Source: Verrucomicrobiota bacterium
Lineage (GTDB): Bacteria > Verrucomicrobiota > Verrucomicrobiia > Palsa-1439
Direction of reading: 5' to 3'
Length of the DNA stretch: 64,000 nt
Assembly: GCA_016871575.1 (NCBI GenBank)
Contig: VHCW01000005.1
Coordinates: 32,193-96,192, forward strand
The notes beneath the pieces were generated by a model that did no database searches, had not been told where the DNA came from, and worked only from the letters and a program-made list of their open reading frames with translations. Both the position numbers and the translations under genes were made by a program. Position 1 is the first letter of the stretch; each line of letters starts with the position of its first letter. Positions 26,586-36,036 of the stretch are shown piece after piece.

Positions 26586-27761
26586 ATGACTCTCCTTCAA
26601 TGGTTCATGCTTCTCAGCCTGCCGGTCACAGGCATGGGTTACGCCGCGCTTGGTGCGTTGAAGTTGCCGCTCTGCGAACGCCTGAAACTCGATGAAGCAA
26701 AAGCGGGCGGACTCGTTTCCTCGTTTGGCTTGATGGTCGGGCCGATCATCCTGTTGTGCGGCTTTGTCGCCGATGCGTGGGGCCGCAAGGGAGTTTGCGT
26801 TGCGGGCGCGGTGCTCGTCGCCGCGTCGTTCATCCTGCTCAGCAGCGGACGCAAATACTCGACCGCGGTCGTCGCAGTGCTCATGCTGTCGGCAGGTTGG
26901 GCGGCATTGATCAACGTCGTCAACGCGCTCATGTATCAGGCCTACGCGAACGTGTTCATGGCCAGCAATCTTCTGAACTTCTTCTTCGGCCTCGGCGCGT
27001 TCCTCACGCCGCCGGCGCTGGTGTTGCTCATCCGGAAAATCGGGTTTCCCCGCGCAGTAACGGCGCTCGGTGCGGTGGCGGGCATGACTGCGGCTTTCGC
27101 GCTGGTTGTGAACATGGAGGCCGCAACGGTGGCTGCTCCCGCCGGCTTCGGTGCGCTGGTCGGCGACCCGGTGATGTGGCTCTGCGCAGTGACGTTGATG
27201 TTCTGGGTGCCGGTGGAATCCTCGACCGCGGCGTGGACCACGAGCTTCGTAAACTCGCACGCGCCGGCGAATGAAACGACGGAGAGAACAAATCGCATCG
27301 CAGGCTGGGCGCTGTCAGGGTTTTGGCTGTGCTTCATGGGATCGCGGCTGGTTGCGGCTCTGGTGGTTGGCGCGGCGGGATTGAACGTCGCCCAATCCGT
27401 TCACCTCGCCCACCTCACGTTGATCGTGCTGGCCGTGCTGTGCGTCGCAACGCTGATCGGACTGGTCGTGTCACGGCAACGCGCGCTGACGCTCGGACTG
27501 ATTCTGTTTGCGGGTCTCATCTACGGGCCGTTCTTCCCGAACCTGATGGCGCTGCTGCTCAGTCATTTCCCCCCGGAGTTGCACGGTCGCGCCGTGGGCA
27601 TCCTGTTTGGTTGTGCGTCCGTCGGCTGGACGATCATCCCCGCCTTCATCGGCAAGGTGGCCGCGCGCAGCACGCTGCAACGCGGTTTCCTCGTGGCGGT
27701 CGGCGACGCTGTCGTGCTGCTGGCCGTTGTCGTGGCTCACTTCATTTACGCCGGCCACTGA
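26586..27761 (+). CDS. Major facilitator superfamily transporter
   Basis: A 391-aa integral membrane protein with about 12 hydrophobic segments and the MFS loop-2 signature as GFVADAWGRKGVCVAG near residue 60. Helices such as VAVLMLSAGWAALINVVNAL, LIVLAVLCVATLIGLVV and LILFAGLIYGPFFPNLMALLL are clear. MFS proteins are proton-coupled or facilitated carriers of small solutes; this subgroup resembles sugar or organic-acid carriers but the substrate cannot be read. It is one of very few transport proteins in the window and sits between the fusion enzyme and the heparinase-like lyase. Confidence 0.9.
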   Translation: MTLLQWFMLLSLPVTGMGYAALGALKLPLCERLKLDEAKAGGLVSSFGLMVGPIILLCGFVADAWGRKGVCVAGAVLVAASFILLSSGRKYSTAVVAVLMLSAGWAALINVVNALMYQAYANVFMASNLLNFFFGLGAFLTPPALVLLIRKIGFPRAVTALGAVAGMTAAFALVVNMEAATVAAPAGFGALVGDPVMWLCAVTLMFWVPVESSTAAWTTSFVNSHAPANETTERTNRIAGWALSGFWLCFMGSRLVAALVVGAAGLNVAQSVHLAHLTLIVLAVLCVATLIGLVVSRQRALTLGLILFAGLIYGPFFPNLMALLLSHFPPELHGRAVGILFGCASVGWTIIPAFIGKVAARSTLQRGFLVAVGDAVVLLAVVVAHFIYAGH

Positions 27762-27809
27762 GCGGCGGCTGCTGCCTACGATTCCAATGAACACAATCGC
27801 ATTGCCATC

Positions 27810-30107
27810 ATGAACCGAAAACAAATCTTCCTGCCGGTTCTTCTCATCGCCTCCACCATCGCCTTGGCTGCGCTCGACCAGACACCCACCTCGACGCAGA
27901 AACCTTATCATCCTGCCGACAACCAAGTGGTCGAGATCACGCCGCCGCCGTTCATCTGGGTACCGGCAGGACGCGATGCGACTTACACACTTCAATTGTC
28001 GCAGGATGAGAATTTCGCCACGAGCCGGACGTTCACCGGTTTGAAACGCGCGGTGTTCGTGCCGCGCGAGACGCTCGCGGCGGGTAAATGGTTCTGGCGT
28101 TATGGAGTCGGGACGGAGTTTGGCCGGGCGCGTCCGTTCACGGTGCCGGCAACAGCGCGTGCGTTTCCGTTTCCAGATTTCGACCGCGCGGTGAAACAGG
28201 TGCCGCGCGACCGTCCGCGGTTGTTCTTCGGCGGCGAACGTCTCGCCCAAGTCCGCGCCGCGGCGAAAGGTGAACTGAAAGGCTCGGTGCGTGACTTGGT
28301 GAAGTCCTGCGAGCGCGTCGTCGGCAAGCCGTTGGTGCCGGAACCGGATTATCAGCCGAAGGAACCCGGCAAACGCGGCCCGTGGGCGGTCAACATCATG
28401 CGAACGACGCGCCCGCCGATGGACGAGATGGAAGACTGCGCGCTGGCCTACCTCTTGACCGGCGATAAACGGCTCGGCCTCGAAGCGAAACGCCGGCTCC
28501 TATATTTCTTCTCGTGGGACCCGGAAGGCCCGACGAGTTTCTTCGCGTACGACGAGCCGCCGATGTGGGTGATGATGCGCGGCTCGCGCGCCTACGACTG
28601 GACGTACGACCTGTTCACGCCGGAGGAACGCGCGAAGATCGAGCCGAACATGAAAGCGCGGGCGCTCCAGTTCCTGAAACATCTCCAACGCAAACCGTTC
28701 GAGAACTGTCCCTATGACAGCCACGCGGGCCGGTTGCCGGGGTTTCTTGGCGAGTGCGCGCTGTCGTTCATCCACGACTGGCCCGAGGCGCGCGAGTGGC
28801 TGGAGTATTGCACGCTCATTTACATGACCGGCTACCCGGCGTGGGGCGGCGACGACGGCGGCTGGCAGGAAGGACCGGGCTACTGGGGCGCGTACATGAG
28901 TTTCGCCGTCCATTTCGTTGTCGCGCTGAAGCAGGCAACCGGCATTGACCTGATGCAAAAACCGTTCTTCCGCAACACGCCATTCTTCGGCCTCTACACC
29001 GCCACGCCGTATCACGAACAACGCCCGTTCGGCGACGGCCACGAGGCTTCGCCGACCGGGCTGGGCCAGATCATGTACGCGTTCTCCTCGTTGACGCGCG
29101 ATCCGTATCTTCGATGGTACGCCGACGAATGCCGGTTCAAGCCGGGCGCGGGCGTGTTGAGCGTGGCGACCTACGACCCAACGTTGAAGGCGCGCTCGCC
29201 GGTGGAACTGCCGCAGGCGCGCGTGTTTCCCGTCGCGGGGTTGGTCTCGATGCACACCGCGCTCGGCGACCGCGAGCGCGACATTGATTTCCTGATGCGG
29301 AGCAGTCCCTACGGCAGTGTCAGCCACGGTCATGCCGACCAAAACGCATTCGTCATCAACGCATTTGGCCGCAGCCTCGCCATCGCGACCGGTTATTACC
29401 CGTGGTACGGCTCGCCGCATCATAGCCAGTGGACGCGCGCGACGCGCTCAGTCAACAGCATCCTCGTGGACGGCAAAGGGCAGGTGCAACGCAGTTCCAG
29501 CGCACAAGGTCGCATCACGGCGTTCGTCTCCAATGACGGCTACGACTACACCGAGGGCGAAGCCGCGCCGGCGTATGGCAAAAAACTGAAACGCTTCCGC
29601 CGGCACGTCGTGCACGTGAAGCCGGGTGTGTTTGTGATGTTCGACGACTTGGTGGCGGCGGAGCCTGCGACGTTCCAATGGCTGCTGCACGCCTATGAGA
29701 AGATCGGCGTCGAAGAATCGTCACGCACACTGCGCGTCAACCGCGACCCGGCGGCGATGGAGGTCCGGTTCCTCTGGCCGCTGGCGTTGAGCTTCTCGCA
29801 AAACGACCGCTACGAGCCGGAGCCGGAACGCATCAAGTCTGGCGACATCAAAAACACATGGCACCTGACAGCGGGCACCACGGAGCCAAGCGCAACAATG
29901 CAGTTTGTGACAGTGCTGATGCCCCATCGCATCGGCAACGAAGCGTCGCTCCCGAAAGCGGAACTCGTGCGCGGCAACGCCGACATCACCGTGAAACTGA
30001 CAACTTCCGACGGCTCTCAAGACACCATCACGTTCGGCGCCCGCGTCTCTGCTCGCGGTGTGAAGAAGGATGGTTCCGTTTCACGCCAGCTTCGCGTGGG
30101 TGAGTGA
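27810..30107 (+). CDS. Secreted heparinase II/III-like polysaccharide lyase (DUF4962-containing)
   Basis: A 765-aa exported protein. After the signal peptide (MNRKQIFLPVLLIASTIALA) a DUF4962-type region (IKPYHP-like start, PPPFIWVPAGRDATYTLQLSQ) leads into an alpha/alpha toroid (NCPYDSHAGRLPGFLGECAL, GWQEGPGYWGAYM). The heparinase II/III beta-sheet domain follows, with the signature SVSHGHADQNAFVINAFGRSLAIATGYY near residue 515. This family cleaves uronic-acid-containing polysaccharides by beta-elimination or acts on alginate, heparin or ulvan-type chains; the exact substrate is not readable. A -10-like TACGAT precedes it by about 28 nt. Confidence 0.9.
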   Translation: MNRKQIFLPVLLIASTIALAALDQTPTSTQKPYHPADNQVVEITPPPFIWVPAGRDATYTLQLSQDENFATSRTFTGLKRAVFVPRETLAAGKWFWRYGVGTEFGRARPFTVPATARAFPFPDFDRAVKQVPRDRPRLFFGGERLAQVRAAAKGELKGSVRDLVKSCERVVGKPLVPEPDYQPKEPGKRGPWAVNIMRTTRPPMDEMEDCALAYLLTGDKRLGLEAKRRLLYFFSWDPEGPTSFFAYDEPPMWVMMRGSRAYDWTYDLFTPEERAKIEPNMKARALQFLKHLQRKPFENCPYDSHAGRLPGFLGECALSFIHDWPEAREWLEYCTLIYMTGYPAWGGDDGGWQEGPGYWGAYMSFAVHFVVALKQATGIDLMQKPFFRNTPFFGLYTATPYHEQRPFGDGHEASPTGLGQIMYAFSSLTRDPYLRWYADECRFKPGAGVLSVATYDPTLKARSPVELPQARVFPVAGLVSMHTALGDRERDIDFLMRSSPYGSVSHGHADQNAFVINAFGRSLAIATGYYPWYGSPHHSQWTRATRSVNSILVDGKGQVQRSSSAQGRITAFVSNDGYDYTEGEAAPAYGKKLKRFRRHVVHVKPGVFVMFDDLVAAEPATFQWLLHAYEKIGVEESSRTLRVNRDPAAMEVRFLWPLALSFSQNDRYEPEPERIKSGDIKNTWHLTAGTTEPSATMQFVTVLMPHRIGNEASLPKAELVRGNADITVKLTTSDGSQDTITFGARVSARGVKKDGSVSRQLRVGE

Positions 30108-30124
30108 CACGGGACAGTCTGCAC

Positions 30125-30152
30125 TTGCTCACGCGCAGTCCGTCGCTACAAT
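30125..30152 (+). promoter_or_regulatory. Promoter of the metallopeptidase gene, near-leaderless
   Basis: TTGCTC (30125-30130), 16 nt, TACAAT (30147-30152); the GTG start at 30159 is 6 nt on. Confidence 0.65.
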
Positions 30153-30158
30153 ACCGTC

Positions 30159-31703
30159 GTGAAATCAAAACTGTTATTCGCTGTTTTTCTCGCAGGCGTG
30201 TTTACATCAACGCGATGGGCTGTGTCACAGCAGATGCCCGACATGAAATTGGTGGAGAGCACCTGGAAATCGGGCCAGACGCTGCCGCCGCAGTTGGCTG
30301 CTCATTTCCCGAATTCGCCGCTAAAGGTCAACAACGACACCGGCATCAATGTGCTGGTGGATCTGGCGCACCAGTGCGCATTCGCCACGATGTGGGGGCT
30401 ACCGGGAAAACTGCATTCGCTGGGCTTCCGCTCCATCGTGAGTCATGCCTCGTTGGATACGGTACTGACACCCGGGAAATTCAGCCGCATGCGAATCCCG
30501 ATCAGCAAGGCTGATGACGGCAAGGCGATCCGTGCATTTGGCTGGGTGCCGAATCCGCGCTTCAACGTCGTGATCACTCTCCAGTCCGATCCCAACGCAC
30601 AATCTTATCTGCCGGAGGAACGCGCTGCATTGGACTCGTTTGTGAAGAACGGCGGCGGCCTTGTCATCGTTGACAACGGCATCGGTCGCCAGAAGAAACA
30701 ATTGGCGGCATGGGCGGATCAGAGTCTGGCCACCACGTTCGGCGTGGACTTCAAATCATTCATCGCCGGCAAGTCAAACACCCTGCTCGGCCCCGCGTGG
30801 CAAGTCACGCCGGCCATCTCGCGACGCGTCGTGGGGAAAGGACGCGTGGTGCTGGTCTCGTCATTCAAGGAGATCGAGAGCGACAAGAAAGCGTCGAAGC
30901 AGGAAGCAGCGGCCAAACAGGCCGTGCTCAAGGAAATCGTGACGTGGGCCGCCGGCGGAAGCGCGCCGGTGGGCGGCGAAGCGCGTTTCTCACAAACACA
31001 AGGTGGTGGCGGCGGCATTTATCCTGAACTGGAGGAACGGCTGAAGGGCGCAGTGGTTTATTACGCGCGAAACCAGAAAGCGAATCTGTTGCAGGCCGTG
31101 CGACAGGAACTGCCGAAGATCACCGACAGCCTCTATGCGTGGCTGCCTTCGCCGGTGCCGCAGGAACCGATGGTCATCATTCTCGCCGCCGGCGGTGGCG
31201 GCGGCTGGGCCGTCAACGCCTTTTACCCGAAGGAAACCGGCGTCATCTCGCTCGATACGGTGGGTTTGTTCGGCGTGTTCGCCCATGAACTCGGACACAC
31301 GATGAGCGGCCCGCGCAACGCGAAAGGCGAAACCGCGGCCAACTGGTTCGACGGCAACCAAGGCGAAGCCCACGCCGGCTGGTGGCAGGGAAAAATCCTC
31401 GCCATTTACAGCAAAAACAAATCCATGCGCGATTGCAACGACGTGTTCAAGTTCGACAAGAACGCCGCCGAGCTTGACCTGACACAAAAGCAGGAGAAGG
31501 GAAAAGCATGGAAGAAACTGTGGTGGATCTGGCAGAAGCTCGATGATCGGTACGGCACCACGCTGACGCGCTCCCGTTTGGAGCGCATCGCATTTCAGGG
31601 AAAAACAATCGAATTGCCGGTGGCGCCGCTCCAAGTCTCGCCCGCCGGCAACGCGCGACACGATCCAATCGGCGACTACACGAAACCGGTGCCGTTGAGA
31701 TAA
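30159..31703 (+). CDS. Secreted zinc metallopeptidase-like protein with N-terminal amidotransferase-like domain
   Basis: A 514-aa protein starting at GTG, with signal peptide (MKSKLLFAVFLAGVFTSTRWAVS). Residues ~40-270 look like a flavodoxin/GATase-1-like domain (FVKNGGGLVIVDNGIG, VVGKGRVVLVSSFKEIES). A glycine-rich linker (QTQGGGGG) leads to a metallopeptidase domain with HExxH in GVFAHELGHTMSGP and a possible third ligand in NQGEAHAGWWQ. The catalytic family is not one I can name with certainty. The leader is 6 nt, so translation is probably leaderless. Confidence 0.82.
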   Translation: MKSKLLFAVFLAGVFTSTRWAVSQQMPDMKLVESTWKSGQTLPPQLAAHFPNSPLKVNNDTGINVLVDLAHQCAFATMWGLPGKLHSLGFRSIVSHASLDTVLTPGKFSRMRIPISKADDGKAIRAFGWVPNPRFNVVITLQSDPNAQSYLPEERAALDSFVKNGGGLVIVDNGIGRQKKQLAAWADQSLATTFGVDFKSFIAGKSNTLLGPAWQVTPAISRRVVGKGRVVLVSSFKEIESDKKASKQEAAAKQAVLKEIVTWAAGGSAPVGGEARFSQTQGGGGGIYPELEERLKGAVVYYARNQKANLLQAVRQELPKITDSLYAWLPSPVPQEPMVIILAAGGGGGWAVNAFYPKETGVISLDTVGLFGVFAHELGHTMSGPRNAKGETAANWFDGNQGEAHAGWWQGKILAIYSKNKSMRDCNDVFKFDKNAAELDLTQKQEKGKAWKKLWWIWQKLDDRYGTTLTRSRLERIAFQGKTIELPVAPLQVSPAGNARHDPIGDYTKPVPLR

Positions 31704-31733
31704 GCATGACAAGCGCACTCTGTTCTGGTGTAG

Positions 31734-31889
31734 CGCTTGCCGCTTGCAACGGTGTTCGGCGGCTTGCATCCCGACATGAGACCGCCATTCGTCACGTGGG
31801 TGGAACAGGGCAAAGCCACGGCGAGCGAACTGCGCGTCGCTGCCGTCGGTTCCGGCTTCACCGGTCCAACCGATACGAATACACCATGA
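31734..31889 (+). pseudogene. 3' remnant of an unknown gene
   Basis: An open frame without a clear start reads LATVFGGLHPDMRPPFV and continues with VTWVEQGKATASELRVA before a TGA at 31887. It looks protein-like but is only about 50 codons, and it overlaps the next remnant by ATGA, the arrangement used by intact operon partners here. I do not recognise the parent family. Confidence 0.35.
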
Positions 31890-32086
31890 ACACACACGTT
31901 ATCTCCACGGCGATCTTCCTCGCCGCACTGACCTCCGATGCTGCGTGGCAGGCTTGGACGTGCCGCGATGCGACCCACGTATTGCGCGACGAGCCGGCGG
32001 ACAAGACAAAGAGCGTGGTCCTCCAAGCTGCCAGCCACATCTACGTTCTGTTGTCAGATCTCACGACGAAAGAACTAAGAACCTGA
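31886..32086 (+). pseudogene. Truncated 5' end of a secreted protein
   Basis: An ATG 6 nt after a TACGAA box starts a 66-aa frame with an apparent signal peptide (MNTHVISTAIFLAALTSDAAW), then a stretch ending KTKSVVLQAASHIY and a stop. The post-signal part resembles the start of DUF4091/GH123-type proteins, where a SLxAARNEYES block would follow. The frame breaks at that point, consistent with loss of the rest of the gene. Family assignment is tentative. Confidence 0.4.
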
Positions 32087-32090
32087 CTCC

Positions 32091-32136
32091 GTCGGGTGTT
32101 GGGTGTTGTGTAACAGCTGTTACACAATACCCGACG
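32091..32136. repeat. Long palindrome downstream of the truncated gene
   Basis: A 22-bp perfect palindrome with arms TTGTGTAACAG and CTGTTACACAA (32106-32127), extended by GGGT/ACCC and then by CGTCGGGT (32091-32098) and ACCCGACG (32129-32136). It could be a terminator or a dimeric-protein binding site; there is no U-tract. Confidence 0.7.
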
Positions 32137-32315
32137 AGTCGCGCCTGCCACGGGCGAATTGAACTGCATTGTTCCGGCCGAGCGCCTTCGCCAGGATTGC
32201 CAGCCGACGAAAGACGGTCACTGGTCTTGACGTCTGCTTGGCAACCGGTCTAGAAATGCCCTTGAAATGAGATACGCAATACAAAGCAGAGACAGATTCG
32301 GAGGCGACGCCAACC

Positions 32316-34406
32316 GTGTTCGGTAACGCCATGAAGTGCCTGTTCGCGCTGTTCTTGGTCCTGCCGGTCTTTGCCGGCACCAATGCCGCCCACGAGGCCG
32401 TGATCGCGCGCGTGACCGCCAGCCTGCTCGCGCAGTCGCACTTCGCCGCGCAACGCGACGCCGCCGCGGTCTCGGCGAAGTTTTTCGACAACTACCTCCT
32501 CCTGCTTGACGGCGCGAAGATGCACCTGCTGGAAAGCGATGTCGCGGAGTTCGCGCCTTACCGGACGATGTTGATGGAGTTGACGCTCAAGACGGGCGAC
32601 ACCAGCCCGGCCCGGATCATCTTCAACCGTTACCTGCAACGCCACGAGCAACGGACGAAGTTCGTCCACGAACTGCTGGAGAAGGAGGCGTTCGAGTTTG
32701 CCGGCGACGAGACGTACAAGTTCGACCGCGAACACGCCGCGCGTCCTCGCGACCTTGCGGAAGCGCAGCAACTGTGGCGTCAGCATCTCCGTCACGAATA
32801 CCTCGCGGAGAAACTCGGCGGCCAGAAACCGGCCGAGATCGTGAAGCTCCTTCACAAGCGCTACGACCGCACGTGGCGCACGATCCAGAAACTCCACGCC
32901 GACCAGATTTTCGAGATGTACCTGACTGCGTTGGCCCGCGTCTATGACCCGCACTCCGACTACATGGGGCCGCGCCAGTTGGAGGACTTCAATATCTCCA
33001 TGAAACTCTCGCTCTGCGGCATCGGCGCGGTCCTGCAATCCGAGGACGGCTACTGCAAGATCCGCGAGGTGTTGCCGGGCGGCCCGGCGGCGTTGAGCAA
33101 GAAGATCAAGGTGGGCGACCGGATCGTCGCCGTCGCGCAGGAGCAGAAGGAACCAGTGGACATCATCGAGATGCCCCTGACGGACGCCGTCCGCCTCATC
33201 CGCGGCGACAAAGGGACGAAGGTGACGTTGACGTTGATTCCCGTGGACGCCGCCGATGCGTCGGTCCGTCAGTCCCTCACCCTAGTGCGCGACGAAATCC
33301 GCGTCGAGCAACAGCAAGCCAAGGCCCGGATCGTGGACCTGCCGGGCAAGGACGCGAAACCGGTGCGGCTCGGCGTCGTGGACCTGCCGTCGTTCTACAT
33401 GGGCGCCGACAACGGCAAGGGCAAGCGCGAGGGCGCGACAGCGGACGTGGCGAAGTTGATCGGGAAATTGAAACGCGAGAGCGTCCAGGGCCTGCTCCTT
33501 GACCTGCGCCGCAACGGCGGCGGTTCCCTCGACGAAGCCATCAGCCTCACCGGCCTGTTCATTGAACGCGGCCCGGTCGTCCAGACCAAGGACGCCAACG
33601 GAGGGGTCAACGTCGTGGAGGACACCGACCCGGCGGTGTTGTACGACGGGCCGCTGGTGGTGTTGACGAGCCGGTTCAGCGCGTCGGCGTCGGAGATTCT
33701 CGCGGCGGCGGTGCAGGACTATGGGCGCGGACTGGTGGTGGGCGACCCGTCAACGTTCGGCAAGGGCACGGTGCAGAGCTTGATCCAGTTGGGGCCGATC
33801 ATGCAGCAGAATCGCCTCGATGGCGGCGCCAACCCCGGCGCGTTGAAACTGACGATCCGCAAGTTCTACCGGCCGGCCGGCGGCTCGATGCAGCGCCAGG
33901 GTGTCCTGCCCGATCTCGTGCTGCCGTCCGGTTCCGCCGTGCTCAAGGTGGGCGAGGCGCAGATGGCGACGTCGTTGCCGTGGGACGAGATCCCGGCGAC
34001 GGGCCACGCCCGGTTGAATCGTGTCGAACCGAAGTTGCCGGCGTTGCGCGAGCGCTCGGCGGCGCGCATCGCGAACGAACAGGAGTTTGTGTGGCTGGGG
34101 GAAGACAGCGAGCGGTTGCGCACACAACTGGCACAGGCCGCCGTTTCGCTCAACGAGAAGAAACGCCTTCAGGAGAAGACCGAGCAGGAGAAGCGTGACG
34201 AGGCGCGCAAGAAAGCCCGAACCGACCATCCGCCGGCGAAGGAAACCCAATACGAGATCACGCTCAAGCTCGCCGACCTTGAAGGGCTGCCGAAGCCGGT
34301 CACCCCGGGCACAAATGACGTCGCGGCCGCGCCGGATGTGACGTTGGTGGAAGCGACGCGGTTGTTGGCGGACCTTGTGGGACTGAGCGCGACAGAACCT
34401 CAGTAG
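32316..34406 (+). CDS. Carboxy-terminal processing (tail-specific) protease, S41 family
   Basis: A 696-aa exported protease of the Tsp/Prc type. It has a signal peptide (MKCLFALFLVLPVFAGTNA), an N-terminal helical region of ~200 residues, a PDZ domain at about 225-310 (GIGAVLQSEDGYCKIREVLPGGPAALSKKIKVGDRIVAV), the S41 catalytic domain with Ser in VVLTSRFSASASEIL and Lys in GDPSTFGKGTVQ, and a C-terminal charged coiled-coil segment. Such enzymes trim or degrade periplasmic proteins from their C-termini. GGAGG 11 nt upstream favours the GTG at 32316; ATG 32331 is the alternative. The next gene starts 2 nt after its stop. Confidence 0.93.
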   Translation: MFGNAMKCLFALFLVLPVFAGTNAAHEAVIARVTASLLAQSHFAAQRDAAAVSAKFFDNYLLLLDGAKMHLLESDVAEFAPYRTMLMELTLKTGDTSPARIIFNRYLQRHEQRTKFVHELLEKEAFEFAGDETYKFDREHAARPRDLAEAQQLWRQHLRHEYLAEKLGGQKPAEIVKLLHKRYDRTWRTIQKLHADQIFEMYLTALARVYDPHSDYMGPRQLEDFNISMKLSLCGIGAVLQSEDGYCKIREVLPGGPAALSKKIKVGDRIVAVAQEQKEPVDIIEMPLTDAVRLIRGDKGTKVTLTLIPVDAADASVRQSLTLVRDEIRVEQQQAKARIVDLPGKDAKPVRLGVVDLPSFYMGADNGKGKREGATADVAKLIGKLKRESVQGLLLDLRRNGGGSLDEAISLTGLFIERGPVVQTKDANGGVNVVEDTDPAVLYDGPLVVLTSRFSASASEILAAAVQDYGRGLVVGDPSTFGKGTVQSLIQLGPIMQQNRLDGGANPGALKLTIRKFYRPAGGSMQRQGVLPDLVLPSGSAVLKVGEAQMATSLPWDEIPATGHARLNRVEPKLPALRERSAARIANEQEFVWLGEDSERLRTQLAQAAVSLNEKKRLQEKTEQEKRDEARKKARTDHPPAKETQYEITLKLADLEGLPKPVTPGTNDVAAAPDVTLVEATRLLADLVGLSATEPQ

Positions 34407-34407
34407 C

Positions 34408-36036
34408 GTGGACATGAATGATTTCTTCCAAGCGGACCGGAAAACCGGCGCCCGCAACGCCGGGCCGGGCCGTGTTTCCCGCAAGTTTCCACTGCAACTG
34501 GTGATGGGCGTCTGCCTGTTGCTGGGGGCGTGGCTGGCAGAGTCCAGTCAAACGCCGGTGGTCGCGGAACGGCTCACTGTCCTCGAGCATCCTTCACCGG
34601 AGGAGCTTGGGAAGGGATTCGCACGATGGGCGGAAAAGTTTCCGGACCGGTTCACCTTCGAGTCGCGAGGTTCGACTCTGGAGAAGCGTCCGATCTTGAT
34701 GGGAAGAATCACGGACCGGCGCGTCGCGGATGAGGACAAACAGGTCGCGCTACTGACTTCCGCCCACGTGGCGAAAGAACTCAACGCCGGCACCGGCCTG
34801 TTGCGACTGATGAAATGGCTGTTGAGCGATGACCCGGAGGCGGCGGAACTCCGCAGACGGCAGATCGTGCTCGTGGTGCCCTACACCGATCCCGATTTCA
34901 TTGCCGGCGGCGAACTGGACAAGTCGCGCCCGATCTACGGCGGCTGGGCGGCGCCGGGCGTGCGGTTGTGGAGCGTCCACGGCGTGGCCAAGCCGGAAGC
35001 GCATCCCGAAGCGGCCGCCATGCAACGCATCATGGATGAATACCAGCCCGAGTTGCATGTTGACTTCCATGGTTTCACCGAAGCCGAGCGCACGATGTGG
35101 GAGAGCACCGGCATCTCCTGGGCATCGGCAGTCGCGCGTCCGTTCCTGCACGATGTCGCCCAAAAAATTGACGCCGCCGCCGAGTCCCAGGGTTTACTGA
35201 TTACGCGCGGCGAGCAGGACGACGGCAAGATCCGCACCACCAGCGAGGTGGAAGGTTTTCCCGATTACACGTTCTACCTGCGCACCGCTTATCCCATCTT
35301 CACCCTGTATCCTTACTGCCGCTATCACACCTTGGCTTTCATCATGGAGGTCGGTTACGAGGAAAGCCTGATTGCCCGGGCCAAGCGCGCCCTCCAGATC
35401 GGTCATGAGCGTGGACGCTACGAGCGTTATGAAAGTTATCCCGTCAATCAGATCGCCAATCACACCTTGTTGGCGGTTGCCGCCTACGGGCGCACGGCCA
35501 GCGAACGACGCCGCAGCCGGGTGGAGCTTTGGCAGAAACTGCCGCAACTCTACTATGGCACCGCCGCGCCGACTCCTGCGCGCGGCACGTTGATGGGGTA
35601 CGTGGCCACCACGACCAACGGGACAACGATGATCCGGAACAGAAAAGTCACGAAAGTCATCGAGAGCCTGAAAGGCAACCCTCAGTTCGACACGGCGGGC
35701 CTCGCTGCCGCCGCCGCGTTGTTTCCGTACGGCGGTTTTGGCGGTCCCCGGCCCGAACGCAAGGCGCTGGAGGGAGCCATCAGTCAGGGGCCAATCCAAC
35801 ACGGCCTCGCCATCCGCCTGCTGATCCCTTACGCGGACGCAACCATCACCGAAGTCCGACTGGACGGCCACGTGATCAAGGAATCGTCCACCGACGGCTA
35901 TCACCTCCTTCACCGGCCGGGCGTGGTCGTGGAAATCGCCATCCCGCCGGACAAGGTCAAGGACGTGCACATCGTTTCCTGCAACTACGACACGCCGACC
36001 AAACGGCGCGCCGGCTTTACCAAGGATGACTGGTGA
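34408..36036 (+). CDS. M14-like zinc carboxypeptidase family protein
   Basis: A 542-aa protein with an N-terminal membrane or signal segment after a basic leader (RKFPLQLVMGVCLLLGAWLAES). Landmarks of the M14 fold follow: LLTSAHVAKELNAGTGLLRLM at the first zinc-ligand block, VLVVPYTDPDFIAGG, ELHVDFHGF at the second histidine and FIMEVGYEES at the catalytic glutamate. The first block has His followed by Glu at +4 (HVAKE) instead of the usual HxxE, so the site may be altered. It appears to be cotranscribed with the S41 protease. The GTG at 34408 or ATG 34414 could start it. The stop overlaps the next gene by GTGA. Confidence 0.78.
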   Translation: MDMNDFFQADRKTGARNAGPGRVSRKFPLQLVMGVCLLLGAWLAESSQTPVVAERLTVLEHPSPEELGKGFARWAEKFPDRFTFESRGSTLEKRPILMGRITDRRVADEDKQVALLTSAHVAKELNAGTGLLRLMKWLLSDDPEAAELRRRQIVLVVPYTDPDFIAGGELDKSRPIYGGWAAPGVRLWSVHGVAKPEAHPEAAAMQRIMDEYQPELHVDFHGFTEAERTMWESTGISWASAVARPFLHDVAQKIDAAAESQGLLITRGEQDDGKIRTTSEVEGFPDYTFYLRTAYPIFTLYPYCRYHTLAFIMEVGYEESLIARAKRALQIGHERGRYERYESYPVNQIANHTLLAVAAYGRTASERRRSRVELWQKLPQLYYGTAAPTPARGTLMGYVATTTNGTTMIRNRKVTKVIESLKGNPQFDTAGLAAAAALFPYGGFGGPRPERKALEGAISQGPIQHGLAIRLLIPYADATITEVRLDGHVIKESSTDGYHLLHRPGVVVEIAIPPDKVKDVHIVSCNYDTPTKRRAGFTKDDW

